In this document: piece by piece, positions 18,964 through 28,235 of the stretch
Position numbering within the stretch: the first letter of the stretch is position 1
Layout: each line of letters begins with the position of its first letter
NCBI RefSeq assembly: GCF_013391415.1
Contig: NZ_JACAXB010000024.1
Location: 1-40,240 of the forward strand
Direction of reading: 5' to 3'
DNA length: 40,240 nt
DNA from: Aquitalea sp. LB_tupeE
GTDB taxonomy: Bacteria; Pseudomonadota; Gammaproteobacteria; Burkholderiales; Chromobacteriaceae
Program-made: the position numbers and the translations under genes
Notes under the pieces: model-generated
What the model saw: only the letters and a program-made list of their open reading frames with translations
What the model was told of the DNA's origin: nothing
The model's database searches: none

Positions 18964-19923
18964 ATGGCCCATTCCCGCATTCTAGGCACTGGCAGCTACC
19001 TGCCATCCAATGTGCTCACGAATGCGATGCTGGCCGAGCGCGTGGAAACCAGTGACGAGTGGATTGTCTCGCGCACTGGCATCCATGCCCGCCACATCGT
19101 GTCCGATGAAGAAACCACCAGCGATCTGGCGCTGAAGGCAGCAGAAGCTGCCATCCAGAGCGCTGGCATCGACAAGACCGAGATCGATCTGATCATCGTC
19201 GCCACCACCACGCCTGACATGATTTTCCCCAGCACCGCCTGCCTGTTGCAGGAAAAACTGGGCATTCATGGCTGTGCCGCATTCGACGTGCAGGCGGTTT
19301 GTGCCGGTTTCATGTTTGCCCTCACCACCGCGCACAACTACATCAAGGGTGGCATGGCCAGCAAAGTGCTGGTAGTCGGTGCCGAAGTGATGTCGCGCGT
19401 GATGGACTGGGAAGACCGCCGCACCTGCGTACTGTTTGGTGACGGTGCCGGTGCCGTGGTACTGGGTGCCTCGGAGGAACCGGGCATCCTGCATGCCAAG
19501 CTGGCCTCCGATGGCCGCTACAAAGACATTCTGAATACCCCGGCACAGATTTCCGGCGGCAAGATCCAGGGCATTCCCTTCTTGCACATGGACGGCCCGG
19601 CGGTGTTCAAGTTTGCCGTCAAGGCGCTGTCCGACATCGCCAGCACTACACTGGCCGAGGCTGGTGTCGACAAGACACAAGTCGACTGGCTGGTGCCGCA
19701 TCAGGCCAATTTGCGCATCATCGAATCCACGGCCAAGCACCTGGGCATGTCGATGGAGCGGGTGATCGTAACATTGCCGCAACAGGGCAATACCTCGGCG
19801 GCATCCATTCCGCTGGCGCTGGATCATGCGGTGCGTGACGGTCGTATCCAGCGCGGTCAGACCATTCTGCTGGAAGGCATTGGCGGTGGTTTTGCCTGGG
19901 GTGCCGTGTTGCTGAAGTACTGA
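18964..19923 (+). CDS. fabH: Beta-ketoacyl-ACP synthase III
   Basis: FabH starts fatty acid synthesis by condensing acetyl-CoA with malonyl-ACP. The 319-residue product shows the thiolase-fold catalytic triad Cys113 (AVCAGF), His246 (VPHQANLRI) and Asn276 (GNTSAAS), plus the start motif ILGTGSYLP and the [10 protein letters not shown] segment. It starts 7 bp after plsX, so plsX-fabH are certainly co-translated. A hairpin at 19975-19996 follows. Confidence 0.97.
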   Translation: MAHSRILGTGSYLPSNVLTNAMLAERVETSDEWIVSRTGIHARHIVSDEETTSDLALKAAEAAIQSAGIDKTEIDLIIVATTTPDMIFPSTACLLQEKLGIHGCAAFDVQAVCAGFMFALTTAHNYIKGGMASKVLVVGAEVMSRVMDWEDRRTCVLFGDGAGAVVLGASEEPGILHAKLASDGRYKDILNTPAQISGGKIQGIPFLHMDGPAVFKFAVKALSDIASTTLAEAGVDKTQVDWLVPHQANLRIIESTAKHLGMSMERVIVTLPQQGNTSAASIPLALDHAVRDGRIQRGQTILLEGIGGGFAWGAVLLKY

Positions 19924-19974
19924 TTCTTCGCGACGGGAGCATCGCAGGTTTCATGCCGTGTCTTGCGTACAGAT

Positions 19975-19997
19975 AACGCCCATTTTCATGGGCGTTT
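19975..19997 (+). terminator. Hairpin between fabH and fabD, weak terminator
   Basis: AACGCCCAT (19975-19983) and ATGGGCGTT (19988-19996) form a perfect 9-bp stem around TTTC, followed only by a short T3. It may attenuate rather than end transcription in the 154-bp fabH-fabD spacer. Confidence 0.5.
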
Positions 19998-20077
19998 GAT
20001 CTGACTGCTTGGCAGCACGGTCTGATTGCCTCATCCTTCCGTCGATTATTATTCCGTCGAAATTGCGGAGACTGTCT

Positions 20078-21007
20078 ATGGCGTTTGCCTTTCTCTTTCC
20101 CGGTCAGGGCTCGCAAAGCCTGAAAATGATGGATGGTTTTGCCGACCTGCCGGTGGTGAAACACACCTTCGAAGAAGCCTCCACCGCGCTGGGCGTGGAC
20201 CTGTGGGCCATGCTGCAGGCTGACAGTGCCGAGGCCATCAATGCCACGGTCAATACCCAGCCCATCATGCTGGCTGCCGGTGTGGCCACTTATCTGGCCT
20301 GGCAGGATGTCAGCGGCCAGCAGCCTGCTGTTGTTGCCGGCCACAGCCTGGGTGAATACACCGCGCTGGTGGCGGCTGGTGCGCTGCCTTTTGCCGAAGC
20401 GGTCAAGCTGGTGCGCCTGCGTGCCGAAGCCATGCAGAACGCCGTGCCGGCTGGGCAGGGTGCCATGGCGGCCATTCTGAACCTGTCGGACGATGACGTA
20501 CGTGCAGCCTGTGCCGAAGCGGCCAATGGCGAGGTGGTGGAAGCCGTCAATTTCAATTCCCCGGGGCAGGTGGTGATTGCTGGCTCCAAGGCTGCGGTCG
20601 AGCGCGCCATGGAAGCCTGCAAGGCCCGTGGTGCCAAGCGTGCGCTGCCGCTGCCGGTATCGGTGCCTTCGCACTGTGCGCTGATGAAGCCGGCCGGCAT
20701 GCAATTGGCCGAAGCCCTGCTGCAAGTACACATCAATACCCCGGCCATTCCGGTGCTGCACAATGCCGACGTGGCCAGCTACAGCGACGCGGCGGATATC
20801 CGCGATGCGTTGGTACGCCAGCTGTACAGCCCGGTGCGCTGGACCGAAACCATCCAGAAACTGGCTGCAGACGGCATCGTCAGCATGGCCGAGTGTGGTC
20901 CTGGCAAGGTGCTGGCGGGTTTGGCCAAGCGTATCGACGGCAACGTCAAGTGCCTGGCACTGACTGACGCTGCTGCGCTGCAAGCGGCCAAGGCCGAACT
21001 GCAATGA
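20078..21007 (+). CDS. fabD: Malonyl-CoA:ACP transacylase
   Basis: FabD transfers malonyl from CoA to ACP. The 309-residue product has FLFPGQGSQ (5-13), the active serine Ser90 in GHSLGEY and His199 in VPSHCALM, all expected. ATG 20078 follows GGAG at about 20067-20070; an in-frame reading from 20009 lacks a ribosome site. It is followed by fabG after 69 bp. Confidence 0.97.
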   Translation: MAFAFLFPGQGSQSLKMMDGFADLPVVKHTFEEASTALGVDLWAMLQADSAEAINATVNTQPIMLAAGVATYLAWQDVSGQQPAVVAGHSLGEYTALVAAGALPFAEAVKLVRLRAEAMQNAVPAGQGAMAAILNLSDDDVRAACAEAANGEVVEAVNFNSPGQVVIAGSKAAVERAMEACKARGAKRALPLPVSVPSHCALMKPAGMQLAEALLQVHINTPAIPVLHNADVASYSDAADIRDALVRQLYSPVRWTETIQKLAADGIVSMAECGPGKVLAGLAKRIDGNVKCLALTDAAALQAAKAELQ

Positions 21008-21076
21008 TATTCAGCTGCCAGCCGGTATCGTGCGCGGCTGGTGGCTGGTGATGTACACAACAAGGAGACATCCTCA

Positions 21077-21814
21077 ATGAGTCTGCAAGGCAAAGTAGCC
21101 CTGGTTACCGGCGCTTCGCGTGGCATTGGCGCAGCCATTGCCGATGCGCTGCAAGCCGAGGGCGCCATTGTCATTGGTACCGCGACTTCCGAGTCCGGCG
21201 CTGCTGCCATCAATGAACGTCTGGCTGCCAATGGTGGTGCTGGTCGTGTGCTGAACGTGACGGAAAACGGTGCCATTGAAGCGCTGGTTGACGCCATCGA
21301 CAAGGAATTCGGCGCAGTGGCCATTCTGGTCAACAATGCCGGCATTACCCGCGACGGCCTGTTGATGCGCATGAAGGACGACGACTGGGATGCCATCATG
21401 GATACCAACCTGAAGTCGGTATTCAAGGCGTCCAAGGCTGTGCTGCGCGGCATGATGAAGGCCCGCTGGGGTCGCATCATCAATATCGCTTCGGTGGTGG
21501 GTGCCACCGGCAATCCCGGTCAAACCAACTACGCAGCGGCCAAAGCCGGTATCATGGGCTTCACCAAGTCCATGGCACGCGAGGTTGGCAGTCGCAATAT
21601 CACGGTAAACTGTGTGGCACCGGGTTTTATCGACACCGACATGACCCGTGCACTGCCGGAAGAACAGCGCACCGCGCTGGTGGGCCAGATTTCCCTGGGC
21701 CGCCTGGGCGATGCCAAGGATATTGCTGACGCAACCGCCTTCCTGGCATCGGACCGTGCGGCCTATATCACCGGCCAAACACTGCATGTCAATGGCGGCA
21801 TGTTTATGCCTTAA
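21077..21814 (+). CDS. fabG: 3-oxoacyl-ACP reductase
   Basis: FabG reduces beta-ketoacyl-ACP with NADPH in each elongation round. The 245-residue short-chain dehydrogenase has TGASRGIG (11-18), NNAG (86-89) and catalytic Ser139, Tyr152 and Lys156. AAGGAG at about 21062-21067 fixes the start at ATG 21077. It is located between fabD and acpP, the standard order. Confidence 0.97.
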   Translation: MSLQGKVALVTGASRGIGAAIADALQAEGAIVIGTATSESGAAAINERLAANGGAGRVLNVTENGAIEALVDAIDKEFGAVAILVNNAGITRDGLLMRMKDDDWDAIMDTNLKSVFKASKAVLRGMMKARWGRIINIASVVGATGNPGQTNYAAAKAGIMGFTKSMAREVGSRNITVNCVAPGFIDTDMTRALPEEQRTALVGQISLGRLGDAKDIADATAFLASDRAAYITGQTLHVNGGMFMP

Positions 21815-21870
21815 ACCGGTCCTGTCGAACAAAAGACAAGATTTAGGTGGGCTGCTCTAATTTTTTTTTG

Positions 21871-21876
21871 TAGAAT
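21871..21876 (+). promoter_or_regulatory. Candidate -10 element before acpP
   Basis: TAGAAT follows a run of nine T residues in the 109-bp fabG-acpP spacer. A -35 match at the right distance (TGGGCT region, 21848-21853) is poor. A dedicated strong promoter for acpP is common because ACP is very abundant; this is a prediction. Confidence 0.35.
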
Positions 21877-21923
21877 ACACGGGTTTTGTGATCCCGAATC
21901 AGAAAGGTCAAGGGTTTAGACAA

Positions 21924-22163
21924 ATGGAAAACATCGAAGCGCGCGTTAAAAAGATCGTTGCCGAACAACTGGGCGTAAACGAAGCTGAAGTCAAGATCGA
22001 ATCGTCCTTCGTTGATGATCTGGGCGCTGACTCCCTCGACACCGTTGAGCTGGTAATGGCTCTGGAAGAAGAGTTCGAGTGCGAAATCCCGGACGAAGAA
22101 GCTGAAAAGATCACCACTGTTCAGCAAGCCGTTGATTACGTTACCGCCCACCTGAACAAGTAA
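21924..22163 (+). CDS. acpP: Acyl carrier protein
   Basis: A 79-residue acidic carrier. Ser37 in [12 protein letters not shown] is the phosphopantetheine site. [18 protein letters not shown] is the typical N terminus. It carries growing acyl chains for FabH, FabF, FabG and PlsX encoded around it. ATG 21924 is preferred over an in-frame ATG at 21888. Confidence 0.98.
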   Translation: MENIEARVKKIVAEQLGVNEAEVKIESSFVDDLGADSLDTVELVMALEEEFECEIPDEEAEKITTVQQAVDYVTAHLNK

Positions 22164-22183
22164 TACTTTCAGGCCTGTACAGG

Positions 22184-22230
22184 ACCTCTGCGCGGTGTGG
22201 CCTTGGCTCGCCTGCAGAGGTTCTTTTGTT
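22184..22230 (+). terminator. Terminator after acpP
   Basis: ACCTCTGC (22184-22191) pairs with GCAGAGGT (22214-22221) around a GC-rich loop and is followed by TCTTTTGTT. It would limit read-through into fabF and help keep acpP transcripts in excess. Confidence 0.7.
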
Positions 22231-22263
22231 ATAGAGGGTTCCAAACGTCCGTTTGACTGTCAT

Positions 22264-22307
22264 CAACTTCACACGGAAGTTGTGGGATCATCGGGAGACT
22301 GCCTCCC
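22264..22307 (+). promoter_or_regulatory. Two small hairpins in the fabF leader
   Basis: CAACTTC/GAAGTTG (22264-22270 with 22276-22282) and GGGAG/CTCCC (22293-22297 with 22303-22307) lie between the acpP terminator and the fabF ribosome site CGGAG (about 22318-22322). A role is not established; the second could influence ribosome access. Confidence 0.25.
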
Positions 22308-22328
22308 CTCTACTCACGGAGATTCTTC

Positions 22329-23570
22329 GTGTCCAAACGCAGAGTTGTAGTAACCGGTCTGGGACATATTTCCCCGGTCGGCAATGATGTTGCCACTGGC
22401 TGGGCCAATCTGTTGGCCGGCAAGAGCGGCATTGGCAAAGTGACCCGTTTTGATGCCAGCGACCTGAATTGCCAGATCGCCGGCGAGGTCAAGGACTTCG
22501 ATATCAGCGCGTATATTTCCCCCAAGGAAGCGCGTCGTTCCGACCTGTTCATCCACTACGGCATTGCAGCAGCGCTGCAAGCTGTGGCAGATGCCGGCCT
22601 GGATGATGTGGCAGATCTGGACAAGACCCGCGTTGGCGTCAATATCGGTTCCGGTATCGGCGGTTTGCCGCTGATCGAGGAAACCGGCGTGGCCGTACAG
22701 GAAAACGGCATCCGCAAAATCGGTCCTTTCTTCATCCCCGGTTCGCTGATCAACCTGATCGCCGGCCACGTGTCCATCCTGAAGGGCTTTCAAGGCCCGT
22801 CGTATGGCATCGTGTCTGCCTGCACCACCGGTGCGCACTGCATCGGCGATGCAGCCCGGATGATTCAGTACGGTGATGCCGACGTGATGGTGGCCGGTGG
22901 TGCCGAAGGTGCCATTTCCAAGCTGGGTATGGGCGGTTTTGCCGCCATGAAGGCACTGTCCACCCGCAATGACGAGCCGGAAACCGCGTCCCGTCCGTGG
23001 GACAAGGGCCGTGACGGCTTTGTGATGGGCGAAGGTGCCGGTGTGCTGGTGCTGGAAGAATACGAACACGCGGTCAAGCGCGGTGCGCGTATCTATGCCG
23101 AGCTGATCGGTTTTGGTATGAGTTCCGATGCCCACCACATTACCGCCCCGAATGCGGATGGCCCGGCCCGCGGCGTGCAGAACGCACTGCGCGACGCCCG
23201 GATCAACCCGGATCAGGTGCAGTATGTGAATGCGCACGGCACGTCCACCCCGCTGGGTGATGCCAACGAAACCAGCGCGCTGAAGATTGCCTTTGGTGAT
23301 CACGCCAAGAAGCTGGTGGTGAACTCCACCAAGTCGATGACCGGCCACTTGCTGGGCGGTGCTGGCGGCGTGGAAGCCATCTACTCCATCCTGGCGCTGT
23401 ACAACCAGGTATCGCCGCCCACCATCAACCTGCACGAGCAGGATGTGGAAGCCGGTTGTGACCTGGACTACGTGGCCAATACCGCCCGTGACATGAAGAT
23501 TGACATCGCCATTTCCAACTCGTTTGGTTTTGGTGGTACCAACGGTACCCTGGTGTTCAAGCGCATGTAA
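22329..23570 (+). CDS. fabF: Beta-ketoacyl-ACP synthase II
   Basis: FabF elongates acyl-ACP with malonyl-ACP. The 413-residue product has RRVVVTGLG at the start and the Cys165 (SACTTGAH), His303 ([11 protein letters not shown]), His340 ([12 protein letters not shown]) triad. It starts with GTG at 22329 behind GGAG. Its TAA stop overlaps an ATG (TAATG at 23568-23572), but that ATG is probably not the pabB start because a good pabB promoter lies downstream of it. Confidence 0.96.
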   Translation: MSKRRVVVTGLGHISPVGNDVATGWANLLAGKSGIGKVTRFDASDLNCQIAGEVKDFDISAYISPKEARRSDLFIHYGIAAALQAVADAGLDDVADLDKTRVGVNIGSGIGGLPLIEETGVAVQENGIRKIGPFFIPGSLINLIAGHVSILKGFQGPSYGIVSACTTGAHCIGDAARMIQYGDADVMVAGGAEGAISKLGMGGFAAMKALSTRNDEPETASRPWDKGRDGFVMGEGAGVLVLEEYEHAVKRGARIYAELIGFGMSSDAHHITAPNADGPARGVQNALRDARINPDQVQYVNAHGTSTPLGDANETSALKIAFGDHAKKLVVNSTKSMTGHLLGGAGGVEAIYSILALYNQVSPPTINLHEQDVEAGCDLDYVANTARDMKIDIAISNSFGFGGTNGTLVFKRM

Positions 23571-23617
23571 TGGCGACATCGTGCTGTGGTGCTATTGCAG
23601 CGCAGCGCGAAAACGCA

Positions 23618-23645
23618 TTGACAGCCCGAACCGCTGCGATACACT
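23618..23645 (+). promoter_or_regulatory. Sigma-70 promoter for pabBC
   Basis: Consensus TTGACA at 23618-23623 and TACACT at 23640-23645 are 16 bp apart, about 55 bp before the pabB ATG. This supports 23699, not 23570, as the pabB start. Confidence 0.6.
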
Positions 23646-23698
23646 CGCGGCGGTTTTCTTTTTTTGCGGCGCTTGCAATGCCGCTGTGTGGAACAGGC

Positions 23699-24991
23699 AT
23701 GTTTACCGAACGACTCGACTTCCTTCCCGACCTGTTGGCCCTGCATGCCGCCCATCGTGCGGAATTTCCCTTCCTGCTGATGTCCTCCGGCGATCAGGGC
23801 TGGGACATGCTGTTTGCCGCCGACAGCACCACGCTTTACCACAGTGGGGAAGGGGAGGCGTTTGTTGATACGCTGCGCGGTTTCCAGCCGCAGGCAGTGG
23901 ATAATCCGCATGGTCTGCCTTTTGTCGGTGGCTATTTCCTTTACCTGGGCTACGACTTGCTGTCGCAGTTCGAGCCCAAAGTGCCAGAAGCATTGCCTGA
24001 CAGTTTTCCGCTGGCGGCCATGGCGCGGGTGCCGGCTGCGCTGTTGATCAACCGGTGCGAGCAAACCGCCTGGCTGGTGGCCGAAACTGCTGGGCAATTG
24101 CAGCATCTGCAACAGCTGGTGCACGGCATTGCGCCATTCAATCCGCATCCGGTCAGCTTGCAATCGCTGCAGGAAGACCCGCCGCAGTGGTATACCGATG
24201 CCGTGCTGCGGCTGAAGCAGTACATCTATGAAGGTGATGTGTTCCAGGTGAACATTTCACGCGGCTGGCGTGCCGAACTGGGGAGCGAAGTTGCCGCGCC
24301 GGACCTGTTTGCCGCGCTGCGCCGCGCCAACCCCGCGCCGTTTTCCGCGCTGGCGGATTTTGGCAGCGCGCAGATTGTCAGCTCCTCGCCCGAGCGGCTG
24401 GTGCGGGTGCGCGATGGCTGGGCCGATACCCGGCCGATTGCCGGCACCCATCCGCGCTCGCCGGACCCGACCGAAGATGCCGCCCTCAAGCAGCGGCTGA
24501 TTTCCAGCATCAAGGAGCGCGCCGAGCACGTGATGCTGATCGACCTGGAACGCAACGACCTTGGCCGCATCAGCCAGCCCGGCACAGTGGAAGTGGACGA
24601 ACTGATGGCGGTGGAAAGCTATGCCTACGTTCACCACATCGAATCCAATATCCGTGGCCGCTTGCGCGCGGACATCTCCCCGGCCGACACCATACGTGCG
24701 CTATTCCCTGGCGGTACCATCACCGGTTGCCCCAAGGTGCGCACCATGCAAATCATCCGCGAACTGGAAAACAGCGCGCGTCGTGCTTATACCGGCAGCC
24801 TGGGTTATCTCAACCGCGATGGCAGCATGGACCTGAATATTTTGATTCGTACCTTCATGCAGGAAGGGCAGCAGCTACGCTTCCGTGCCGGGGGCGGCAT
24901 CGTGGCGGATTCAGACCCGGAACGTGAATTGCAGGAAACCCGCCATAAGGCACGCGGCCTGCTGCGCGCGCTTGGGGTGGAGCAAGCCTGA
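23699..24991 (+). CDS. pabB: Aminodeoxychorismate synthase component I (chorismate-binding enzyme)
   Basis: PabB adds ammonia to chorismate to make 4-amino-4-deoxychorismate, the precursor of p-aminobenzoate and folate; a glutaminase partner (PabA) is not in the window. The 430-residue product has the chorismate-binding domain in its C-terminal two thirds: GDVFQVNISR, SSSPERLVRV, RPIAGTHPR, LIDLERNDLGR, HHIESNIRG, FPGGTITGCPKVRTM and YTGSLGYL. The position of the E. coli PabB active-site lysine (PIKGT) is alanine here (PIAGT), as in anthranilate synthases. Adjacent pabC, overlapping by one base (TGATG), supports the folate assignment. ATG 23699 is favoured by the promoter at 23618-23645; the reading from 23570 adds an atypical N terminus. 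Confidence 0.88.
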   Translation: MFTERLDFLPDLLALHAAHRAEFPFLLMSSGDQGWDMLFAADSTTLYHSGEGEAFVDTLRGFQPQAVDNPHGLPFVGGYFLYLGYDLLSQFEPKVPEALPDSFPLAAMARVPAALLINRCEQTAWLVAETAGQLQHLQQLVHGIAPFNPHPVSLQSLQEDPPQWYTDAVLRLKQYIYEGDVFQVNISRGWRAELGSEVAAPDLFAALRRANPAPFSALADFGSAQIVSSSPERLVRVRDGWADTRPIAGTHPRSPDPTEDAALKQRLISSIKERAEHVMLIDLERNDLGRISQPGTVEVDELMAVESYAYVHHIESNIRGRLRADISPADTIRALFPGGTITGCPKVRTMQIIRELENSARRAYTGSLGYLNRDGSMDLNILIRTFMQEGQQLRFRAGGGIVADSDPERELQETRHKARGLLRALGVEQA

Positions 24992-25806
24992 TGGCGATGC
25001 TGATCAACGGCCAGCCGGGCGAGCAGATTTCCGCACTGGATCGTGGCCTGGCCTATGGTGACGGCATTTACCGCACCATCGAAATCCGTGCTGGCCAGCC
25101 CCGCTTGTGGGCCTGGCAATACCGGCGGCTGGCGGCCGATGCCAGCCGCTTGCAGCTGCCCGTGCCGGATGCGGCCCTGCTGCTGGATGAGATCGGCCAG
25201 CTGGCAGGCGGCCTGGCGCAGGGCGTGGCCAAGATTGTGCTTACCCGTGGTGTCGGTGCGCGCGGCTATGCCATGCCTGCCGATTGTCAGCCCACCCGCA
25301 TGGTGTCCGTCACCGCCTGGGCCGGTTATCCGCCCGAGCGTGCTCGTGACGGGGTGCATGTGCGCTGGTGTGACACCCGGCTGGCCTGTCAGCCACGGCT
25401 GGCCGGTATCAAGCACCTGAACCGGCTGGAGAATGTGCTGGCCCGCTCGGAATGGTCTGACCCGGATATTCACGAAGGCTTGATGCTGGACACCCGTGGC
25501 CTGCTGGTGGAAGCCACCATGAGCAATGTCTATCTGGTGCAAGGACAGCAGATCATCACCCCGCGGCTGGACCAGAACGGCGTGCAAGGCATGCTGCGCG
25601 ACTGGCTGTTTGCCCACGCCCCGCAACTGGGTTACCCGCTGACCGAGACCGAGATTCTGCCTGCGCAACTGCAAGCTGCTGATGCGGTATTCCTGTCCAA
25701 TAGTCTGATCGGCCTGTGGCCGGTGGTCAGCATCGACGGCCAGAGCCTGCCGCACGATCATCTCTGCTGCGCACAGCTGCAAGCGCTGCTGGCCAGTCAG
25801 GCCTAA
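24991..25806 (+). CDS. pabC: Aminodeoxychorismate lyase
   Basis: A PLP fold-type IV lyase that converts 4-amino-4-deoxychorismate to p-aminobenzoate and pyruvate. The 271-residue product has LDRGLAYGDGIYRTI (16-30), the likely PLP lysine Lys141 in IKHLNRLEN and the EATMSNVYLV phosphate-binding region. Its ATG overlaps the pabB stop by one base, so the two are coupled. A hairpin at 25831-25856 follows. The next gene is an unrelated EAL protein rather than the mltG often found here. Confidence 0.93.
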   Translation: MAMLINGQPGEQISALDRGLAYGDGIYRTIEIRAGQPRLWAWQYRRLAADASRLQLPVPDAALLLDEIGQLAGGLAQGVAKIVLTRGVGARGYAMPADCQPTRMVSVTAWAGYPPERARDGVHVRWCDTRLACQPRLAGIKHLNRLENVLARSEWSDPDIHEGLMLDTRGLLVEATMSNVYLVQGQQIITPRLDQNGVQGMLRDWLFAHAPQLGYPLTETEILPAQLQAADAVFLSNSLIGLWPVVSIDGQSLPHDHLCCAQLQALLASQA

Positions 25807-25830
25807 GCTGGCGTGCTGTTTCTCCTGCCG

Positions 25831-25856
25831 GGCGACTGCCTTGCCGCAGTGTCGCC
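25831..25856 (+). terminator. Hairpin after pabC, weak terminator candidate
   Basis: GGCGAC-TGC (25831-25839) can pair with GCA-GTCGCC (25846-25856, with a two-base bulge). No T run follows, so intrinsic termination is doubtful. Confidence 0.3.
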
Positions 25857-26016
25857 TCTCTCGTGTACCTCTGACTTAGATAAAATTTGCATAAGGTTTG
25901 CTGATTAAATTATTTCTGGCGCTAAATGGCGCTCGTTATAGTGGCAGCCACGATGAAGGGAGCGGTTTCCCTTCCGTGTTCCGGCCTGCATCCGCGATGC
26001 GCCAAGGAGAATCAGC

Positions 26017-26895
26017 ATGGTGGCAGCCAGCCTGCTGGAACAGCTTGCCTGTCAACAGTCCGCCGCACTGGCACCCATCGAACACGACCTGGCCTTCATC
26101 AATCAACTGCTGAACGCACACCAGTTCGAACAATACCCTCTCAACCTGCAAGCCGGACGCGTACGTGGCCGCCACGAAGAATGGCGCTTCCGCTCGGTAT
26201 TCCAGCCGGTGTATGCGCTGGAGGCTGATGGCACTACGCGCTTGTGGTCGGTGGAAGCACTGGCCCGCGTGACCGACAGCTTTGGCGGCCAGTTGATTCC
26301 TACCGTATTGTTTGCTGCCGAAACCTCACCGCGACGCTCGGTGTTTCTCGACCGTCAGCTGCGCTGTCTGCACTTGCTCAATTTCCTGTTGCAACACCCA
26401 GGGCCGGACCTGATCCTGTCCCTGAATGTGAATGCCCAGCATCTGGTGAATGTCAGCGAGGCGCATGGCCAGTTTTTTGCCGAAGTGCTGCAGCAACTGA
26501 ATATCCCGGCCAGCCACATCTGTCTGGAAGTGGTGGAGGACGCCGTCAGCGACCCGCTACGCCTGCTGGAAGCCGTGCAGCGCTATCGCAGTCTGGGCTT
26601 CAAGATTGCGCTGGACGACTTTGGCCAGGGGGCGTCCAATCTGGAACGTGTCTGGCTGCTGGAGCCGGACTACGTCAAGCTGGACAAGGTGCTGATGCGC
26701 CATGCGCTGATGCGCCCCAGCGTTCGCGACAAGCTGGCAAAGCTGGTGGACATTCTGCATCTGCACGGTGCGCTGGTGGTGGGCGAGGGGATAGAGAGCG
26801 CAATGCAGCTGGATATCGCCCGTGCTGCCGGCTGTGATTTCGTGCAGGGCTTTCATCTGGCCCGCCCGGCAGAATTGCTCAATCTGCCATTCTGA
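26017..26895 (+). CDS. Stand-alone EAL-domain protein, probable c-di-GMP phosphodiesterase
   Basis: A 292-residue cytoplasmic protein with a short N-terminal helical segment (about 1-55) and one EAL domain. Catalytic positions appear kept: EAL at 80-82, Asn in LSLNVNAQ, LEVVED, the Asp pair at 200-201 in DDFGQG, the Lys of VKLDK, the Glu of GEGIES and the Gln of FVQGF. The loop reads DDFGQG rather than the commoner DDFGTG, so activity is likely but not certain. AAGGAG precedes ATG 26017. It is monocistronic between pabC and a convergent DUF4936 gene. With the PAS-GGDEF-EAL protein at 5.4 kb it forms the c-di-GMP content of the window. Confidence 0.85.
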   Translation: MVAASLLEQLACQQSAALAPIEHDLAFINQLLNAHQFEQYPLNLQAGRVRGRHEEWRFRSVFQPVYALEADGTTRLWSVEALARVTDSFGGQLIPTVLFAAETSPRRSVFLDRQLRCLHLLNFLLQHPGPDLILSLNVNAQHLVNVSEAHGQFFAEVLQQLNIPASHICLEVVEDAVSDPLRLLEAVQRYRSLGFKIALDDFGQGASNLERVWLLEPDYVKLDKVLMRHALMRPSVRDKLAKLVDILHLHGALVVGEGIESAMQLDIARAAGCDFVQGFHLARPAELLNLPF

Positions 26896-26927
26896 GCGTG
26901 CCAGCCGGTGGCAGCCTGCCCTACGGC

Positions 26928-27221
26928 TTACGCTTCCAGCGGGACAAACCACTCCATGTGACGTGCGCCCGACAAGGTTTCCAGCCCATGCTCGTGTAGC
27001 GCCTGCTGCAACTGCCGCAAAAAGGCCTGCTTATCTGTAATGCCCCGATACACTTCCATCCAGGTTTGTATAGCCTGCTGCGCGCTGTCGTCCTGGCGCC
27101 GCATCAGGCTGGTTTCCACGCCCTGTTGCGCCAGTACGGCCTGCATCTGACGCAGTTGGGGCAGTAAAGCCGGCCCGTCGTCGGCGGCAATCTTGTAATA
27201 CACGTAAAGCTGGCTGGTCAT
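26928..27221 (-). CDS. DUF4936 family small protein
   Basis: A 97-residue cytoplasmic protein (LYVYYKIAADDGPALLPQLR at the start, HMEWFVPL near the end) of a betaproteobacterial family of unknown function; the fold looks like a small alpha-beta dimeric barrel type. ATG 27221 is preceded by AAGGAAAG; an in-frame ATG at 27266 is less well placed. It diverges from tyrA and converges on the EAL gene. Confidence 0.75.
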   Translation of the reverse strand: MTSQLYVYYKIAADDGPALLPQLRQMQAVLAQQGVETSLMRRQDDSAQQAIQTWMEVYRGITDKQAFLRQLQQALHEHGLETLSGARHMEWFVPLEA

Positions 27222-27355
27222 GCTGGGCTTTCCTTCCTGAGGCATGCGGGCTTTGCAGTGGTGCAAAATCGCTTATCATAGACCCTTCGCCCATGTTCGT
27301 GGGTGAGCAGAGTCCGGGTGATCGCGCAGGAAAGGGGAGTCGTGTGCAGCAGGGA

Positions 27356-28234
27356 ATGTCCACCTTGGTGGTGGTTGGCGTCGGTTTGATCGGTGGTTCG
27401 TTTGCCTTGTCGCTCAAACGCGCAGGCAAGGTGCAGCACGTCATTGGCGTTGGTCGCACACTGGAAAACCTCACCCGTGCGCTGGAGCTGGGTGTGGTGG
27501 ACGAAATCAGCCAGGACCTGGCCGCCGTGGCCAGCCGGGCCGATATGGTATTGCTGGCCTGCCCGGTGGGGCAGATGGGCCGGATGATGCAGTCCATGGC
27601 ACCGCATTTGCCGCCGCATGCCATCGTGACCGATGCCGGCAGCACCAAGGGTGATGTAGCCCAGCTGTTTGCCCAATACCTGCCGCAGCAGCTGGCCAAC
27701 TGTGTACCGGCCCACCCCATTGCCGGGTCTGATTTGTCCGGCGCTGCCGCAGCGCAATACGGCCTGTATGAAAAGCGCAAGGTGGTGCTCACTCCCTTGC
27801 CGCAAACCACCATGGCAGCCTGCGATACCGTGGCCGAACTGTGGCAGGCCTGCGGTGCGGTGATTCACCGCATGCGACCGGAAGAACACGACAGCGTGTT
27901 TGCCACCGTCAGCCATCTGCCTCACCTGTTGGCTTTTGCCTATGTCGGCATGGTGGCAGGCAAGGAGGACGCGCGGCGCTGCTTTGATTTTGCCGCCACC
28001 GGGTTTCGCGATTTCACGCGCATTGCCGGCAGTCACCCGGAAATGTGGAAAGACATCACCATGGCCAATCGCAGCGCCTTGCTGGACGAACTGGAACGCT
28101 ACCGCCAGGCGCTGGCTACCTTGACTGCCCAGGTAGAGGCCGCCGATGCCGATGCCTTGGCGCAGACTTTCGACACCGCTCGCGCCGCCCGTGTGGGCTG
28201 GTATCAACGCTTCCTGCGTGAAGGACAAAGCTGA
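27356..28234 (+). CDS. tyrA: Prephenate dehydrogenase
   Basis: TyrA oxidatively decarboxylates prephenate to 4-hydroxyphenylpyruvate with NAD(P), leading to tyrosine. The 292-residue product carries the Rossmann GVGLIGGS (8-15), ACPVGQM, DAGSTKGDV, PAHPIAGSDLSGA and the helical dimer domain with SHLPHLLAFAYV and FRDFTRIAGSHPEMWKDI. No chorismate mutase or ACT domain is present. The start is between ATG 27356 and GTG 27344; GGGGAG at about 27334-27339 suits the GTG. The following dehydrogenase starts 1 nt after the stop. Confidence 0.93.
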   Translation: MSTLVVVGVGLIGGSFALSLKRAGKVQHVIGVGRTLENLTRALELGVVDEISQDLAAVASRADMVLLACPVGQMGRMMQSMAPHLPPHAIVTDAGSTKGDVAQLFAQYLPQQLANCVPAHPIAGSDLSGAAAAQYGLYEKRKVVLTPLPQTTMAACDTVAELWQACGAVIHRMRPEEHDSVFATVSHLPHLLAFAYVGMVAGKEDARRCFDFAATGFRDFTRIAGSHPEMWKDITMANRSALLDELERYRQALATLTAQVEAADADALAQTFDTARAARVGWYQRFLREGQS

Positions 28235-28235
28235 A

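Noticed and set aside
22314-23579. Open frame antisense to fabF
   Set aside because: It mirrors fabF almost end to end and resembles no known protein.
23570-23698. pabB start at the ATG overlapping the fabF stop (TAATG)
   Set aside because: The extra 43 residues look non-native and a consensus promoter (23618-23645) lies downstream of that ATG.
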